This document shows positions 9,313 through 18,363 of a DNA stretch of 43,895 nucleotides, piece by piece. Position numbers and translations under genes: made by a program. The notes beneath the pieces were generated by a model. That model did no database searches and was not told the origin of the DNA. It worked only from the letters and a program-made list of their open reading frames with translations. Numbering within the stretch: the stretch's first letter is position 1; every line of letters starts with the position of its first letter. The stretch is from assembly GCA_004322005.1 (NCBI GenBank), contig SCRF01000076.1, positions 1-43,895 on the forward strand, given 5' to 3'. Origin of the DNA: Rhodanobacter sp. GTDB taxonomy: Bacteria > Pseudomonadota > Gammaproteobacteria > Xanthomonadales > Rhodanobacteraceae.

Positions 9313-10403
9313 ACACGATACGCCAGGCGCCCGTGATGATCATGGCCGGCGGCACCGGTGGCCACATCTTTCCCGGCCTGGCGGTGGCCGAATGCCTGCG
9401 TGCGCAAGGAGTGCCGGTAGTCTGGCTCGGCGCCGCGGGCGGCATGGAGGGCACGGTGGTGCCGGCGCACCAGATCGAGTTGCACAGCGTCGCCGTGGGT
9501 GGCCTGCGCGGCAAGGGCTTGCGCACCCGGTTGCTGGCACCGCTGATGCTGCTGCGTGCGCTGTCCGCCTCGCTGCTCGTGCTGAACAAGGTGAAGCCGC
9601 GCAGTGTGCTGTCGATGGGCGGCTACGTGGCCGGTCCCGGCGGGCTTGCCGCATGGTTGTTGCGGCGGCCGCTGCTGGTGCACGAGCAGAACCGCGTGGC
9701 GGGGTTCACCAATCGCCGGCTGGCGGGTATCGCCAGGCGCGTGCTGAGCGGTTTCGCCGATGCGTTGCCGCGGGCCGAGTGGGTCGGCAATCCCGTGCGT
9801 GCGGCGATTGCGGCGCTGCCCGCGCCGCTGCAGCGGATGGCCGGCCGCAGCGGCAGGCCGCGCTTGCTGGTGCTGGGCGGCAGTCTCGGTGCGCGCGCCC
9901 TGAATCTGGCCGTACCGCAGGCGCTGGCCCGGTTGACCCCGGTGCAGCGTCCGGAAGTGCTGCATCAGTGCGGCAGCCGTGGTCTGGACGAAGCGCGCCA
10001 GGCGTATGCCGAAGCCGGCGTCGAGGCCCGGGTGGTGCCGTTCATCGACGACATGGCAGGCAGCTATGCCTGGGCCGATCTGGCGCTCTGCCGGGCCGGC
10101 GCGCTGACCCTGGCCGAACTTGCCGCCGCCGGTCTGGGCGCCTTGCTGGTGCCATACCCGCATGCGGTGGACGACCACCAGACGCGCAATGCCGAAACGC
10201 TGGTTGCCGCGGGTGCGGCCGAATTGATCCCGGAGGGCCATCTGAACATGGAACCGTTGGCGCAGCGCCTGGAAACGCTGCTGGACGATCGCGCAAAGCT
10301 GCTCTCGATGGCGGTTGCCGCCCGCACCCTGGCCAAGCCCGATGCGGCACAGGCCATCGCTGCCGCATGTATCGAAGCCGCCAGCATGGAGGGGGCCGCA
10401 TGA
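9309..10403 (+). CDS. murG: Lipid II synthase, GlcNAc transferase MurG
   Basis: MurG adds GlcNAc from UDP-GlcNAc to lipid I on the cytoplasmic face of the membrane, forming lipid II. The 364-residue GT-B protein has the N-terminal glycine-rich loop [15 protein letters not shown] at about 14-28. The C-terminal donor-site region includes [15 protein letters not shown] and [15 protein letters not shown]. Length and position between ftsW and murC are typical. It overlaps both neighbours by 4 bp. Confidence 0.96.
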   Translation: MNTIRQAPVMIMAGGTGGHIFPGLAVAECLRAQGVPVVWLGAAGGMEGTVVPAHQIELHSVAVGGLRGKGLRTRLLAPLMLLRALSASLLVLNKVKPRSVLSMGGYVAGPGGLAAWLLRRPLLVHEQNRVAGFTNRRLAGIARRVLSGFADALPRAEWVGNPVRAAIAALPAPLQRMAGRSGRPRLLVLGGSLGARALNLAVPQALARLTPVQRPEVLHQCGSRGLDEARQAYAEAGVEARVVPFIDDMAGSYAWADLALCRAGALTLAELAAAGLGALLVPYPHAVDDHQTRNAETLVAAGAAELIPEGHLNMEPLAQRLETLLDDRAKLLSMAVAARTLAKPDAAQAIAAACIEAASMEGAA

Positions 10404-11845
10404 CATCGCGTCGACTGCATGCGCACGAAGATCTGATGAGCACGTTCCGCCGGGTGCACTTCATCGGCATCGGTGGCGTCGGCATGAGCGGCATCGCCGA
10501 GGTGCTGCACAACCTCGGCTATGCGGTGTCGGGATCCGATCGCGCGAACTCGCCGACCGCGCAGCGGCTGCAGCAGCTGGGCATCGACGTGCAGGTCGGG
10601 CATGCCGCGGAACACGTCGGCGATGCCGACGTGGTGGTGACCTCGAGCGCGATCAGGCAGGACAATCCGGAGCTCATCGCCGCCCGCGCTGCGCGCATTC
10701 CAGTCATTCCGCGCGCCGAGATGCTGGGCGAACTGATGCGTTTTCGCCGTGGCGTGGCGATCGCCGGCACCCACGGCAAGACCACCACCACCAGCCTCAC
10801 CGCCAGCGTGCTGGCCGAGGCCGGTTACGACCCGACGTTCGTGATCGGCGGCCAGTTGAACGCGGCCGGGGCGAATGCGCGGCTCGGTACCGGCCAGTAT
10901 CTGGTCGCGGAAGCCGATGAATCCGATGGGTCGTTCCTGCTGCTGTCGCCGGTGATCGCCGTGGTCACCAACATCGACGCCGATCATCTGGAGAACTACG
11001 GCGGCGATTACGCGATGCTGAAAAAGGCGTTCGCCGATTTCCTGCACCGGCTGCCGTTCTACGGTCTGGCCGTGCTGTGCATCGACGATGCGGAAGTCGC
11101 CGAACTGGCACGCTCCACGCCGCGCCGCGTGATGACCTACGGCATCGAGGCGCAGGACGCCGACGTGCGGGCGCTGAACCTCAGCCAGCAGGGTTTCGAG
11201 ATGCGCTTCGACCTTGTCCTGCCCGGTCGTGCCGAGCCGTTGCCGGTGATGCTCAACCTGCCGGGCCGGCATAACGTGCTCAATGCGCTGGCCGCCGCCA
11301 CGATCGGCTGGCAGCTCGGCGTCGAGGCCGAGGCGATCGCCCGTGCGCTGGCGCACTTCCAGGGTGTCGGCCGGCGCTTCCATGCTCGCGGCGAAATCGC
11401 CCTGGACAAGGGCACGGCGCTGCTGATCGACGACTATGGCCATCACCCGCGCGAGCTGGCGGCGGTGTTCGCGGCAGCGCGCGGCGGCTGGCCGCGGCGG
11501 CGGCTGGTGGTCGGATTCCAGCCGCACCGCTACAGCCGCACGCGCGACCTGCTGGACGACTTCGCCAACGTGCTGGCCGAGGTCGACGTGCTGGTGCTGA
11601 CCGACGTCTATCCGGCCGGCGAGGCGCCGATTGCCGGTGCCGACGGCCATGCGCTGGCACGGGCGGTGCGCGCGCGCGGCAAGGTCGATCCGGTGCTGAT
11701 CGAGCATCCGCGCGAATTGAAAGACACCTTGCCGGCACTGCTGCGCGACGGCGACCTGTTGTTGCTGCTTGGCGCGGGCGACATCGGTGCGGCAGCCCTG
11801 GAACTGGCGCAAGTGGGACATTTGAAAACGAGGGAGGCGCGGTGA
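10400..11845 (+). CDS. murC: UDP-N-acetylmuramate:L-alanine ligase MurC
   Basis: MurC adds L-alanine, the first stem residue, to UDP-MurNAc. The 481-residue product has the N-terminal Rossmann motif [17 protein letters not shown] (20-36) and the ATP loop [10 protein letters not shown] (123-132). The ATG at 10400 overlaps the murG stop and is preceded by a strong GGAGGGGG. An internal ATG at 10436 would remove 12 residues and match shorter homologues, but it lacks a comparable ribosome binding site. The frame is open upstream inside murG without coding meaning. Confidence 0.95.
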   Translation: MTSRRLHAHEDLMSTFRRVHFIGIGGVGMSGIAEVLHNLGYAVSGSDRANSPTAQRLQQLGIDVQVGHAAEHVGDADVVVTSSAIRQDNPELIAARAARIPVIPRAEMLGELMRFRRGVAIAGTHGKTTTTSLTASVLAEAGYDPTFVIGGQLNAAGANARLGTGQYLVAEADESDGSFLLLSPVIAVVTNIDADHLENYGGDYAMLKKAFADFLHRLPFYGLAVLCIDDAEVAELARSTPRRVMTYGIEAQDADVRALNLSQQGFEMRFDLVLPGRAEPLPVMLNLPGRHNVLNALAAATIGWQLGVEAEAIARALAHFQGVGRRFHARGEIALDKGTALLIDDYGHHPRELAAVFAAARGGWPRRRLVVGFQPHRYSRTRDLLDDFANVLAEVDVLVLTDVYPAGEAPIAGADGHALARAVRARGKVDPVLIEHPRELKDTLPALLRDGDLLLLLGAGDIGAAALELAQVGHLKTREAR

Positions 11846-12918
11846 TGGCAATGCAATCGGGCGGACGGGACCGGGGGACAGGGACCGGCAGAGCGGCTCC
11901 GGCTTCGACCGGTCCCCGGTCCCTGGTCCCGGCGCAATTCGGTCGCGTCGCCGTGGTGATGGGCGGCAGTTCGGCCGAGCGCGAGGTATCGCTCGATTCC
12001 GGCCGCAACGTATTGGCCGCGCTTCTCGCACGGGGCATCGACGCGCATGCGATCGACGGCATCCCGGCGCTGCTCGATGCGCTGCGCGCCGGCCACTTCG
12101 CCCGTGTGTTCAACATCCTGCACGGCCAGCATGGCGGCGGTGAGGACGGCGTGCTGCAGGGCGCGCTGGAATCGCTCAACGTGCCCTATACCGGCTCGGG
12201 CGTGCTCGGCTCGGCGTTGTCGATGGACAAGATCCGCTCCAAGCGGGTGTGGCAGTCGCTGGGATTGCCGACGCCGAAATTCGTCGCGCTGCCGCGCGGC
12301 GCCACCGGATCGGCTCCGGGGCAGGCCGTGCACGCGGCGGCGCGGCAGGTCGGTTTTCCCTTGATCGTGAAGCCGGCCAGCGAAGGCTCCAGCGTGGGCG
12401 TGACGCGCGTGTTCGCGGAGCGGGATCTGGACGCCGCGGTGACCCTGGCTGCGAAATATCCGGGCGATCTGCTGATGGAAACGCTGATCGAGGGCGACGA
12501 GCTGACGGTGGCGATCCTCGGTCGCGAAGTGTTGCCAAGCATCCACATCGTGCCGCAGGCGGCCTTCTACGACTACAACGCCAAATACGTCGCCGAGGAT
12601 ACCCAGTACATCTGCCCGGGCCTGCAAGGTGCCGCCGCGGACGATCTGGCCAGGCTGTCGCTGGCCGCCTTCGATGCGCTCGGCTGCACCGGCTGGGGCC
12701 GGGTCGACGTGATGCGCGACCAGGCCGGCCGCAACTGGCTGCTGGAAGTGAACACGGCACCGGGCATGACCTCGCACTCGCTGGTGCCGAAGGCCGCTGC
12801 GGCCGCCGGCATCGATTACCCGGAACTGTGCTGGCGCATCCTGGAGACGAGCTTCGATCGGGACCCGGGACCGGGGACCGGGGACCGGCAGAGCAGCTCC
12901 GGGGGAGGCGCTCCATGA
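11842..12918 (+). CDS. ddl: D-alanine:D-alanine ligase, with repeat-derived ends
   Basis: Ddl joins two D-alanines for MurF. This ATP-grasp protein is 358 residues as drawn, against about 305-320 for the family. The conserved body starts at [21 protein letters not shown] and contains [17 protein letters not shown] and [11 protein letters not shown]. About 30 N-terminal residues (11867-11930) and about 18 C-terminal residues (12860-12900) are encoded by GGGACC-type repeats read in frame. Either GTG at 11842 or ATG at 11845 may start translation; both overlap the murC stop. The body looks intact, so activity is expected. Confidence 0.92.
   Translation: MMAMQSGGRDRGTGTGRAAPASTGPRSLVPAQFGRVAVVMGGSSAEREVSLDSGRNVLAALLARGIDAHAIDGIPALLDALRAGHFARVFNILHGQHGGGEDGVLQGALESLNVPYTGSGVLGSALSMDKIRSKRVWQSLGLPTPKFVALPRGATGSAPGQAVHAAARQVGFPLIVKPASEGSSVGVTRVFAERDLDAAVTLAAKYPGDLLMETLIEGDELTVAILGREVLPSIHIVPQAAFYDYNAKYVAEDTQYICPGLQGAAADDLARLSLAAFDALGCTGWGRVDVMRDQAGRNWLLEVNTAPGMTSHSLVPKAAAAAGIDYPELCWRILETSFDRDPGPGTGDRQSSSGGGAP
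11867..11930 (+). repeat. GGGACC-family inverted repeat inside ddl 5' end
   Basis: A GGGACC/GGGGGACA/GGGACC arm at 11867-11886 faces a GGTCCCC/GGTCCCT/GGTCCC arm at 11911-11930. The spacer GGCAGAGCGGCTCCGG is shared, with one change, with the copy at the ddl 3' end. The unit is read in the ddl frame as Gly/Arg/Thr- and Pro/Ser-rich peptide. Confidence 0.8.
12860..12902 (+). repeat. GGGACC-family repeat inside ddl 3' end
   Basis: Four GGGACC-type units in tandem (12860-12886) are followed by GGCAGAGCAGCTCCGG, the same core as in the 5' copy. The unit extends the Ddl reading frame by a [20 protein letters not shown] tail up to the stop that overlaps ftsQ. Confidence 0.8.
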
Positions 12919-13652
12919 GAGGACTCATCCGACCTGTCGCCTGGTGTCTGGCCATCGCACTGGTGCTGCTGCCGATCGTCGGCGTGCTGCGCGGATGGTT
13001 TGCGGCCAACCGCTGGCCGGTGACCCAGCTGACCGTGCAGGCCGAGTTCAAGCATGTAAGCGCGGCGCAGATCCGCGCCGCCGTGATGCCGCACCTGGGC
13101 AACGGTTTCTTCGCGCTTGACCTGGTCGCCGTACAGCAGGCGGTTGCCGGCTTGCCCTGGGTCCAGTCGGTGGAGGCAAGCAAACGCTGGCCGGACACCT
13201 TGGTGCTGCGCGTCCACGAGCGTCATCCGTTTGCCCGCTGGAACGACCGGCAGCTGATCAGTCAGCAGGGCATGGTATTCGACGCGCCGGGGGCCGATAA
13301 CGGCAGCACGCTGCCGCACCTGCAGGGGCCGGATGCGAGATTGGCCGAAGTGGTGAGTTTCTATGCGCAAATCCGCAAGGCATTTGCCGCCACCCATCTG
13401 CAGATCACCGGGGTCGTGCTCACCGAGCGCGGCAGCTGGAGCGTGACCACCGCCAGCGGCGCGCAGATCGTGATCGGCGACCGCGATCAGGCCAGCCAGC
13501 GGTTGCAGCGTTTCCTCGGTGTCTATCCGCAGTTGATGGCCGGTCACACCGACGCTTTCAGCTACGCCGATCTTCGTTACACCAATGGATTTGCCGTGCG
13601 CTGGCCGCCGTCGCCGGTCGCGCCCCACGCTGGAGGCTCGCCCCGAACATGA
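12915..13652 (+). CDS. ftsQ: Cell division protein FtsQ
   Basis: FtsQ is the bitopic divisome scaffold that binds FtsL and FtsB. The 245-residue product has one membrane helix near residues 7-27. A POTRA domain follows (from WPVTQLTVQ to about residue 95, including [23 protein letters not shown]), then the beta domain. The ATG at 12915 overlaps the ddl stop; GGGGGAGG lies upstream inside ddl. The frame is open upstream, but that part is antisense-like shadow. It ends 10 bp before ftsA. Confidence 0.94.
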   Translation: MRGLIRPVAWCLAIALVLLPIVGVLRGWFAANRWPVTQLTVQAEFKHVSAAQIRAAVMPHLGNGFFALDLVAVQQAVAGLPWVQSVEASKRWPDTLVLRVHERHPFARWNDRQLISQQGMVFDAPGADNGSTLPHLQGPDARLAEVVSFYAQIRKAFAATHLQITGVVLTERGSWSVTTASGAQIVIGDRDQASQRLQRFLGVYPQLMAGHTDAFSYADLRYTNGFAVRWPPSPVAPHAGGSPRT

Positions 13653-13662
13653 TGATCTCCCT

Positions 13663-14895
13663 ATGAAGCCGCGCAACGACAAACAGCTGGTGGTGGGCCT
13701 CGATATCGGCACCTCGAAAGTGGTGGCGATCGTCGGCGAGTACGAACCGGGCGAGCCGATCACCGTGATCGGCATCGGCACGCATGTGTCGCGCGGCATG
13801 AAGCGTGGTTCGGTGGTCGACATCGAGTCGACCGTGCACTCGATCCAGCGCGCGGTGGAAGAGGCCGAACTGATGGCCGGGTGCGATATCCGCTCGGTGT
13901 ATGCGTCGATCTCCGGCAGCCATCTGGAAACCCGCAATTCGCATGGCAACGCGGCGATCCGCGACCGCGAGGTGACCGCGAGCGATCTGGACCAGGTGCT
14001 GGAAGCGGCCAGCGCGGTGGCGATCCCGGCCGATCGCAAGGTGCTCTACAAGGAGTCGCAGGAATACCGCATCGACGGCCAGGACGGCATCCGCTCGCCG
14101 GTCGGCATGAGTGGGGTGCGACTGGAGGCGAACGTGCACCTGGTCACCGGCGCGGCGGCGGCAGTGCAGAACATCACCAAATGCATCCAGCGCTGCGGGT
14201 TGTCGGTGGACGAACTGGTGCCATCGGCACTGGCCAGCGCCAAGGCGGTGCTGACCGACGACGAGCGCGAGCTGGGCGTGTGCCTGGTCGACATCGGTGC
14301 CGGTACCACCGACATCGCGATCTACACCCAGGGCTCGATCCGCTACACCGGGTCGCTGCCGGTGGGTGGCGACCAGGTCACCAGCGACATTGCCTACGGC
14401 GTGCACACGCCGACCGCGCATGCGGAGGAAATCAAGATCAAGTACGCCTGCGCGCAGACCGGCCTGGCGCATGCCGAGGAGACCATCCAGGTACCCAGCG
14501 TCGGCGATCGCCCACCGCGCCGGCTCGCCCGGCAGTCGCTGGCGCAGAGCGTGCAGGCGCGCTACGAGGAAATTTTCGAAATGGTGCAGGACCAGTTGCG
14601 TCGCTCGGGTTATGAAAGCCTGGTCGCCGCCGGCGTGGTGCTGACCGGCGGCGCCTCGAAGATGGAGGGTGCGCTGGAGCTGGCCGAGGAGATCTTCCAC
14701 AAGATGGTGCGCATTGGCGTACCGCAGCAGATCAGTGGTCTGGGCGATGTCGTCTCCAGTCCGCTGCATGCCACCGGGGTGGGGCTTCTGCTGCATGGCG
14801 CGCGCGCAGGCGGCATGCGGGTCAGCGGTCCGGTCGGCGGCAGCGTCGGCAGCCTGATCGAGCGGCTGCGCGGCTGGGTGACCAGGAATTTCTGA
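13663..14895 (+). CDS. ftsA: Cell division protein FtsA
   Basis: FtsA is the actin-like ATPase that tethers FtsZ to the membrane. The 410-residue protein starts with the phosphate-1 block VVGLDIGTSKVVAIVGE and later has VDIGAGTTDIAIY (phosphate-2) and the VLTGGASKMEGA adenosine block. It ends in a short amphipathic helix, IERLRGWVTRNF, the expected membrane anchor. The ATG at 13663 is chosen because the conserved N-terminus begins there. It shares the ftsQAZ order of proteobacteria. Confidence 0.96.
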   Translation: MKPRNDKQLVVGLDIGTSKVVAIVGEYEPGEPITVIGIGTHVSRGMKRGSVVDIESTVHSIQRAVEEAELMAGCDIRSVYASISGSHLETRNSHGNAAIRDREVTASDLDQVLEAASAVAIPADRKVLYKESQEYRIDGQDGIRSPVGMSGVRLEANVHLVTGAAAAVQNITKCIQRCGLSVDELVPSALASAKAVLTDDERELGVCLVDIGAGTTDIAIYTQGSIRYTGSLPVGGDQVTSDIAYGVHTPTAHAEEIKIKYACAQTGLAHAEETIQVPSVGDRPPRRLARQSLAQSVQARYEEIFEMVQDQLRRSGYESLVAAGVVLTGGASKMEGALELAEEIFHKMVRIGVPQQISGLGDVVSSPLHATGVGLLLHGARAGGMRVSGPVGGSVGSLIERLRGWVTRNF

Positions 14896-14917
14896 TGGTG
14901 CGCGACCGTTTTTTCAG

Positions 14918-14997
14918 GGTGATGCAGGAGGCATCACCAGGGGTGAAAGGATCTTCGCCCGGCACCGGGGACCGGCATGAGCCGCGATCCCCGGGTT
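14918..14997 (+). repeat. ftsA-ftsZ spacer: hairpin with AGGAG loop and degenerate GGGACC copy
   Basis: A perfect 8-bp hairpin, GGTGATGC at 14918-14925 and GCATCACC at 14931-14938, has the 5-nt loop AGGAG. Next comes a degraded GGGACC-family copy (CACCGGGGACCGGCATGAG, then GATCCCCGGG, 14963-14995). The real ftsZ ribosome binding site, GGAGG, is separate at 15017-15021. I see no promoter I can defend here. Confidence 0.6.
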
Positions 14998-15028
14998 ACA
15001 ACGACAACAACTCTACGGAGGACGGGAA

Positions 15029-16216
15029 ATGTTTGAACTGATTGATAAACTCGCACCCAATGCGGTGATCAAGGTAATCGGGGTGGGCGGTGGCGGTGGC
15101 AATGCCGTGGCCCACATGCTCAATGCCAATATCGAAGGTGTCGAATTCATCGTCGCCAACACCGATGCGCAGGCGATGACCAGCTGCGGCTCGCGCACCC
15201 ATCTGCAGCTGGGCGGCAACGTGACCAAGGGTCTGGGTGCCGGCGCCAATCCGGAAGTGGGCCGGCAGGCGGCACTGGAAGATCGTGAGCGCATCGAGGC
15301 GATGCTGGAAGGTGCCGACATGGTGTTCATCACCGCCGGCATGGGTGGTGGCACGGGCACCGGCGCCGCGCCGGTGGTGGCGCAACTGGCCAAGGAGAAA
15401 GGCATTCTCACCGTGGCGGTGGTGACCAAGCCGTTTCCGTTCGAAGGACGTCGACGGATGCAGGTCGCATTGAAGGGCATCGAGGATCTGTCGCAGCATG
15501 TCGACTCGCTGATCACCGTTCCCAACGAGAAACTGCTCAGCGTGCTCGGCCGCGAGGTCACGCTGCTGAATGCGTTCAAGGCGGCCAACGACGTGCTGCA
15601 GGGTGCCGTGCAGGGCATCGCCGACCTGATCACCGCACCGGGCCTGATCAACGTCGATTTTGCCGATGTGCGCACGGTGATGTCGGAAATGGGTCTGGCG
15701 ATGATGGGCTCGGGTACCGCCTGTGGCGACGATCGTGCGCAGGCAGCCGCCGAGGCAGCGATCAAGAACCCGTTGCTGGAGGACGTCAACCTCAACGGCG
15801 CCTGCGGCATTCTGGTCAATGTCACGGCGGGCCCGAACCTGACCATGCGCGAGTTCGACGAGATCGGCCGGATCATCCATGATTTCGCCAGCGAAGACGC
15901 CACGGTCGTGATCGGCACCTCGCTCGATCCCGGCATGAAGGACGATGTGCGCGTCACCGTGGTTGCTACCGGACTCAATCGTGCGGCGGCATCTCGTCAG
16001 CCGATCCGGATCGTCGAGACACAACAGGTGCAGATGCGGCCCCGGCCGGTGGTGCTGCGTACCGGCAGCGGCAATGAGGTGGTCGATTATGCGCAGCCGG
16101 AACAGCCGGTTGCCCATCAGGGTCGTATGGATACCGGCTCCGCCGGCGGCAAGGGTACCGAACCGGGATTCGACTATCTGGATATCCCGGCCTTCTTGCG
16201 TCGTCAGGCCGATTGA
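15029..16216 (+). CDS. ftsZ: Cell division GTPase FtsZ
   Basis: FtsZ is the tubulin homologue that polymerises into the Z-ring. The 395-residue protein has the N-terminal IKVIGVGGGGGNAV loop, the GTP signature GGGTGTG at 105-111 and the synergy loop with NVDFADV. A variable linker follows, and the C-terminal peptide DYLDIPAFLRRQAD is the docking site for FtsA and ZipA. GGAGG at 15017-15021 gives a strong ribosome binding site. It is the last gene of the dcw run. Confidence 0.98.
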   Translation: MFELIDKLAPNAVIKVIGVGGGGGNAVAHMLNANIEGVEFIVANTDAQAMTSCGSRTHLQLGGNVTKGLGAGANPEVGRQAALEDRERIEAMLEGADMVFITAGMGGGTGTGAAPVVAQLAKEKGILTVAVVTKPFPFEGRRRMQVALKGIEDLSQHVDSLITVPNEKLLSVLGREVTLLNAFKAANDVLQGAVQGIADLITAPGLINVDFADVRTVMSEMGLAMMGSGTACGDDRAQAAAEAAIKNPLLEDVNLNGACGILVNVTAGPNLTMREFDEIGRIIHDFASEDATVVIGTSLDPGMKDDVRVTVVATGLNRAAASRQPIRIVETQQVQMRPRPVVLRTGSGNEVVDYAQPEQPVAHQGRMDTGSAGGKGTEPGFDYLDIPAFLRRQAD

Positions 16217-16621
16217 ATGCGACCAGACTGAATGTGACCAGTGTTAAGGAAACGCGATGAATTGAACGAATGCCTGCCCACACGGTCCATGCTTGGATGG
16301 CGTGTACGCAGGGGGTATTTGCGCTATCGGTCGATCTCGCCCTGAACGAGTGCCAGCGTGGGCTGCAGCGGGATTGGTGATGCCAGTCCGGCTACCGTTT
16401 GTGCTGGGGGAGGAGAATTGTGCGACCGGAATGAAGAATGACCAGCCGAGCGCGCTTACCCGTGCTGGTCGGTTCGAGGCGCCGTGCCGGATTCCCGTCC
16501 CTGGCACGGGTTTCGCATTGATATTGCAGGATTTTGTCATGCGAGCCGTGCCATCAGGGTGGCGGCTTTCGTGGATGAAGAAAGCATGAAAGTTTAATCA
16601 GACTGTACGGTACGGTTTGCT
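16217..16621. other. ftsZ-lpxC intergenic stretch
   Basis: The 476-bp gap between ftsZ and lpxC holds no convincing gene. A 98-codon frame at 16293-16589 has no ribosome binding site and no recognisable content. A 7-bp stem, CCGTGCC at 16482-16488 with GGCACGG at 16503-16509, followed by TTTCG, may be a weak transcription end. The AT-richer right end (from about 16565) holds the lpxC promoter. Confidence 0.5.
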
Positions 16622-16650
16622 TTCACCGCAGGTTAAAACTGTGTTAGCAT
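16622..16650 (+). promoter_or_regulatory. Predicted lpxC promoter
   Basis: TTCACC at 16622-16627 (-35, 4 of 6) and TAGCAT at 16645-16650 (-10, 4 of 6) are 17 bp apart, and a TG dinucleotide at 16642-16643 gives an extended -10. The region is the most AT-rich upstream of lpxC and lies 43 bp before its start. Confidence 0.55.
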
Positions 16651-16692
16651 CCGCCCCTGATTGGCTGCTGCCTATACAGGTACCACTATCCA

Positions 16693-17607
16693 ATGATCAA
16701 GCAGCGTACGCTCAAGAACATCATCCGGGCCACCGGTGTCGGCCTGCACACCGGTGACAAGGTGTACATGACGCTGCGTCCGGCGGCGCCGAACACCGGC
16801 ATCATTTTTCGCCGTACGGATCTCGATCCGCCGGTGGACATTCGCGCCCGCCAGGACAATGTTGGCGACACGCGTCTGTCGACCACCTTGATCAATGGCG
16901 ACGTGCGGGTGTCCACGGTCGAGCATCTGCTTTCGGCAATGGCCGGTCTGGGCATCGACAATGCTTACGTCGACCTGTCGGCACCCGAAGTGCCGATCAT
17001 GGACGGCAGTGCCGGACCGTTCGTGTTCCTGCTGCAATCAGCCGGCATCGAAGAGCAGAACGTGGCCAAGCGATTCATCCGCATCAAGAAGCCGATCAAG
17101 GTGCAGGATGGCGACAAGTGGGCCAGCTTCGACCCGTTCGAGGGTTTCAAGGTCGGCTTTTCGATCGACTTCAACCACCCGATCATCAGCAAACGCACTT
17201 CACGTGCGGAGATCGACTTCTCCACCACATCCTTCGTCAAGGAAGTCAGTCGGGCACGCACGTTCGGTTTCATGCGCGATATCGAGATGCTGCGCGAGCA
17301 CAACCTGGCATTGGGCGGCTCGATGGACAATGCCGTGGTGCTGGACGACTACCGGGTATTGAACGAGGACGGCTTGCGTTACGAGGACGAATTCGTCAAA
17401 CACAAGATTCTCGATGCCATCGGCGATCTGTACCTGCTCGGCCACAGCCTGATCGGTGCCTATCACGCGCACAAGTCCGGTCACGAACTCAACAACAAGC
17501 TGCTGCGTACGCTGATGGCCGACGCATCGGCATGGGAAGAGGTCAGCTATCAGGACGATCCGGCAACCTCGCCGATCTCCTATGCCCATCCCGCCCAGGC
17601 GATCTGA
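16693..17607 (+). CDS. lpxC: UDP-3-O-acyl-N-acetylglucosamine deacetylase LpxC
   Basis: LpxC catalyses the committed step of lipid A synthesis, a zinc-dependent deacetylation. The 304-residue product has the family length. All key residues are in place: Glu77-His78 in [15 protein letters not shown], His237 and Asp241 in the HKxxD zinc motif ([10 protein letters not shown]) and general acid His264 in KSGHELNN. It has its own promoter and a strong terminator, so it can be expressed apart from the dcw genes. LpxC is often degraded by FtsH; nothing in the sequence addresses that. Confidence 0.98.
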   Translation: MIKQRTLKNIIRATGVGLHTGDKVYMTLRPAAPNTGIIFRRTDLDPPVDIRARQDNVGDTRLSTTLINGDVRVSTVEHLLSAMAGLGIDNAYVDLSAPEVPIMDGSAGPFVFLLQSAGIEEQNVAKRFIRIKKPIKVQDGDKWASFDPFEGFKVGFSIDFNHPIISKRTSRAEIDFSTTSFVKEVSRARTFGFMRDIEMLREHNLALGGSMDNAVVLDDYRVLNEDGLRYEDEFVKHKILDAIGDLYLLGHSLIGAYHAHKSGHELNNKLLRTLMADASAWEEVSYQDDPATSPISYAHPAQAI

Positions 17608-17646
17608 GCCACCTTAGAAGCACGCCAGCTGGCGCCAGGCACGCCC

Positions 17647-17690
17647 GAAACGGCCGCATCGAAAGATGTGGCCGTTTCTGATTGTGTGAT
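17647..17690 (+). terminator. Terminator after lpxC
   Basis: A 14-bp stem (17647-17660 and 17665-17678, one G-T pair) is closed by the stable GAAA tetraloop and followed by a T-rich TGATTGTGTG. It lies 39 bp past the lpxC stop. Its near symmetry and position between convergent genes would also let it act on transcription arriving from dciA. Confidence 0.75.
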
Positions 17691-17871
17691 CCGGATTCGT
17701 TCGGCCGCATGTAAATCACGGATTGATCACGTGCTCTGGTATGGGGGTTCCATGCATGGTATAAAACGGCACCTTGCGAAAAGCCTGCGGCGAATATGCG
17801 GGTTATGGCGCACGGGAATGGCGATGCGATGCGGGCTGCCGGATGCGTGGCATCCCTTCAGGAAGCAGCCT

Positions 17872-18336
17872 TCAGGAATCAGCGATTTCGGCGAGGGACG
17901 CCAGCTCAAGGAACAGCACCCGCATTTCGGGGTCTGTAAAGGATGCGGCGGCGGCCCTGAGATGGGTGGCTGCGGCAGGCGAAAGCGGTTTTGATCGTAC
18001 CGGTTCTTTTGCGGCCGGCGGTTGGGGGACCACTTTCACGGTGACTGAACTGGCGCACGTGCCGATGGCATGTGCGGCGGCAAGGATCTGCGTTTGCATC
18101 AAGCGCAGACGCGATGCCCAAGCCGGTGAAGACGCCAGAAAGACGAGGCGGTCGTTGCGCAGGTTGGCGAATTTCACCTGCTCGCGCAATGGAGACGGCA
18201 GCGTCTGGCGCAGGGCGCGATCCAGCGCTTCCAGCACGTCGGCCTTTTTGGCCAGTGTGGCGAAGGAGCCACATTCGGCAATGGATTTCGGTCCGTTGCC
18301 GCGGCGGCGGGAAGTGGCGGGAGTGACGTTCTGCAT
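17872..18336 (-). CDS. dciA: DciA-like DnaB helicase-associated protein (DUF721)
   Basis: The product resembles the DUF721 family, whose member DciA is the ancestral loader or operator of the replicative helicase DnaB. As drawn it has 154 residues. The N-terminal half contains the family-like segment LDRALRQTLPSPLREQVKFANLRNDRLVFLASSPAWASRLRLMQ (shown in part: LPSPLREQVKFANLR), typical of its small KH-like domain; the rest is low-complexity Ala/Pro-rich. The ATG at 18336 is preferred; a TTG at 18369 would extend it by 11 residues into the divergent peptidase gene. It is convergent with lpxC. The call rests on sequence feel and conserved position, not on a search. Confidence 0.75.
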   Translation of the reverse strand: MQNVTPATSRRRGNGPKSIAECGSFATLAKKADVLEALDRALRQTLPSPLREQVKFANLRNDRLVFLASSPAWASRLRLMQTQILAAAHAIGTCASSVTVKVVPQPPAAKEPVRSKPLSPAAATHLRAAAASFTDPEMRVLFLELASLAEIADS

Positions 18337-18363
18337 GGTGCCGGTATTCGACCTTGGACAGGC

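Noticed and set aside
16293-16589. 98-codon frame between ftsZ and lpxC
   Set aside because: No ribosome binding site, no recognisable domain and mixed composition.
17668-17994. 108-codon plus-strand frame after lpxC, with a TATAAA at 17760
   Set aside because: It runs through the lpxC terminator and antisense to the 3' end of dciA, has no -35 partner and no recognisable content.
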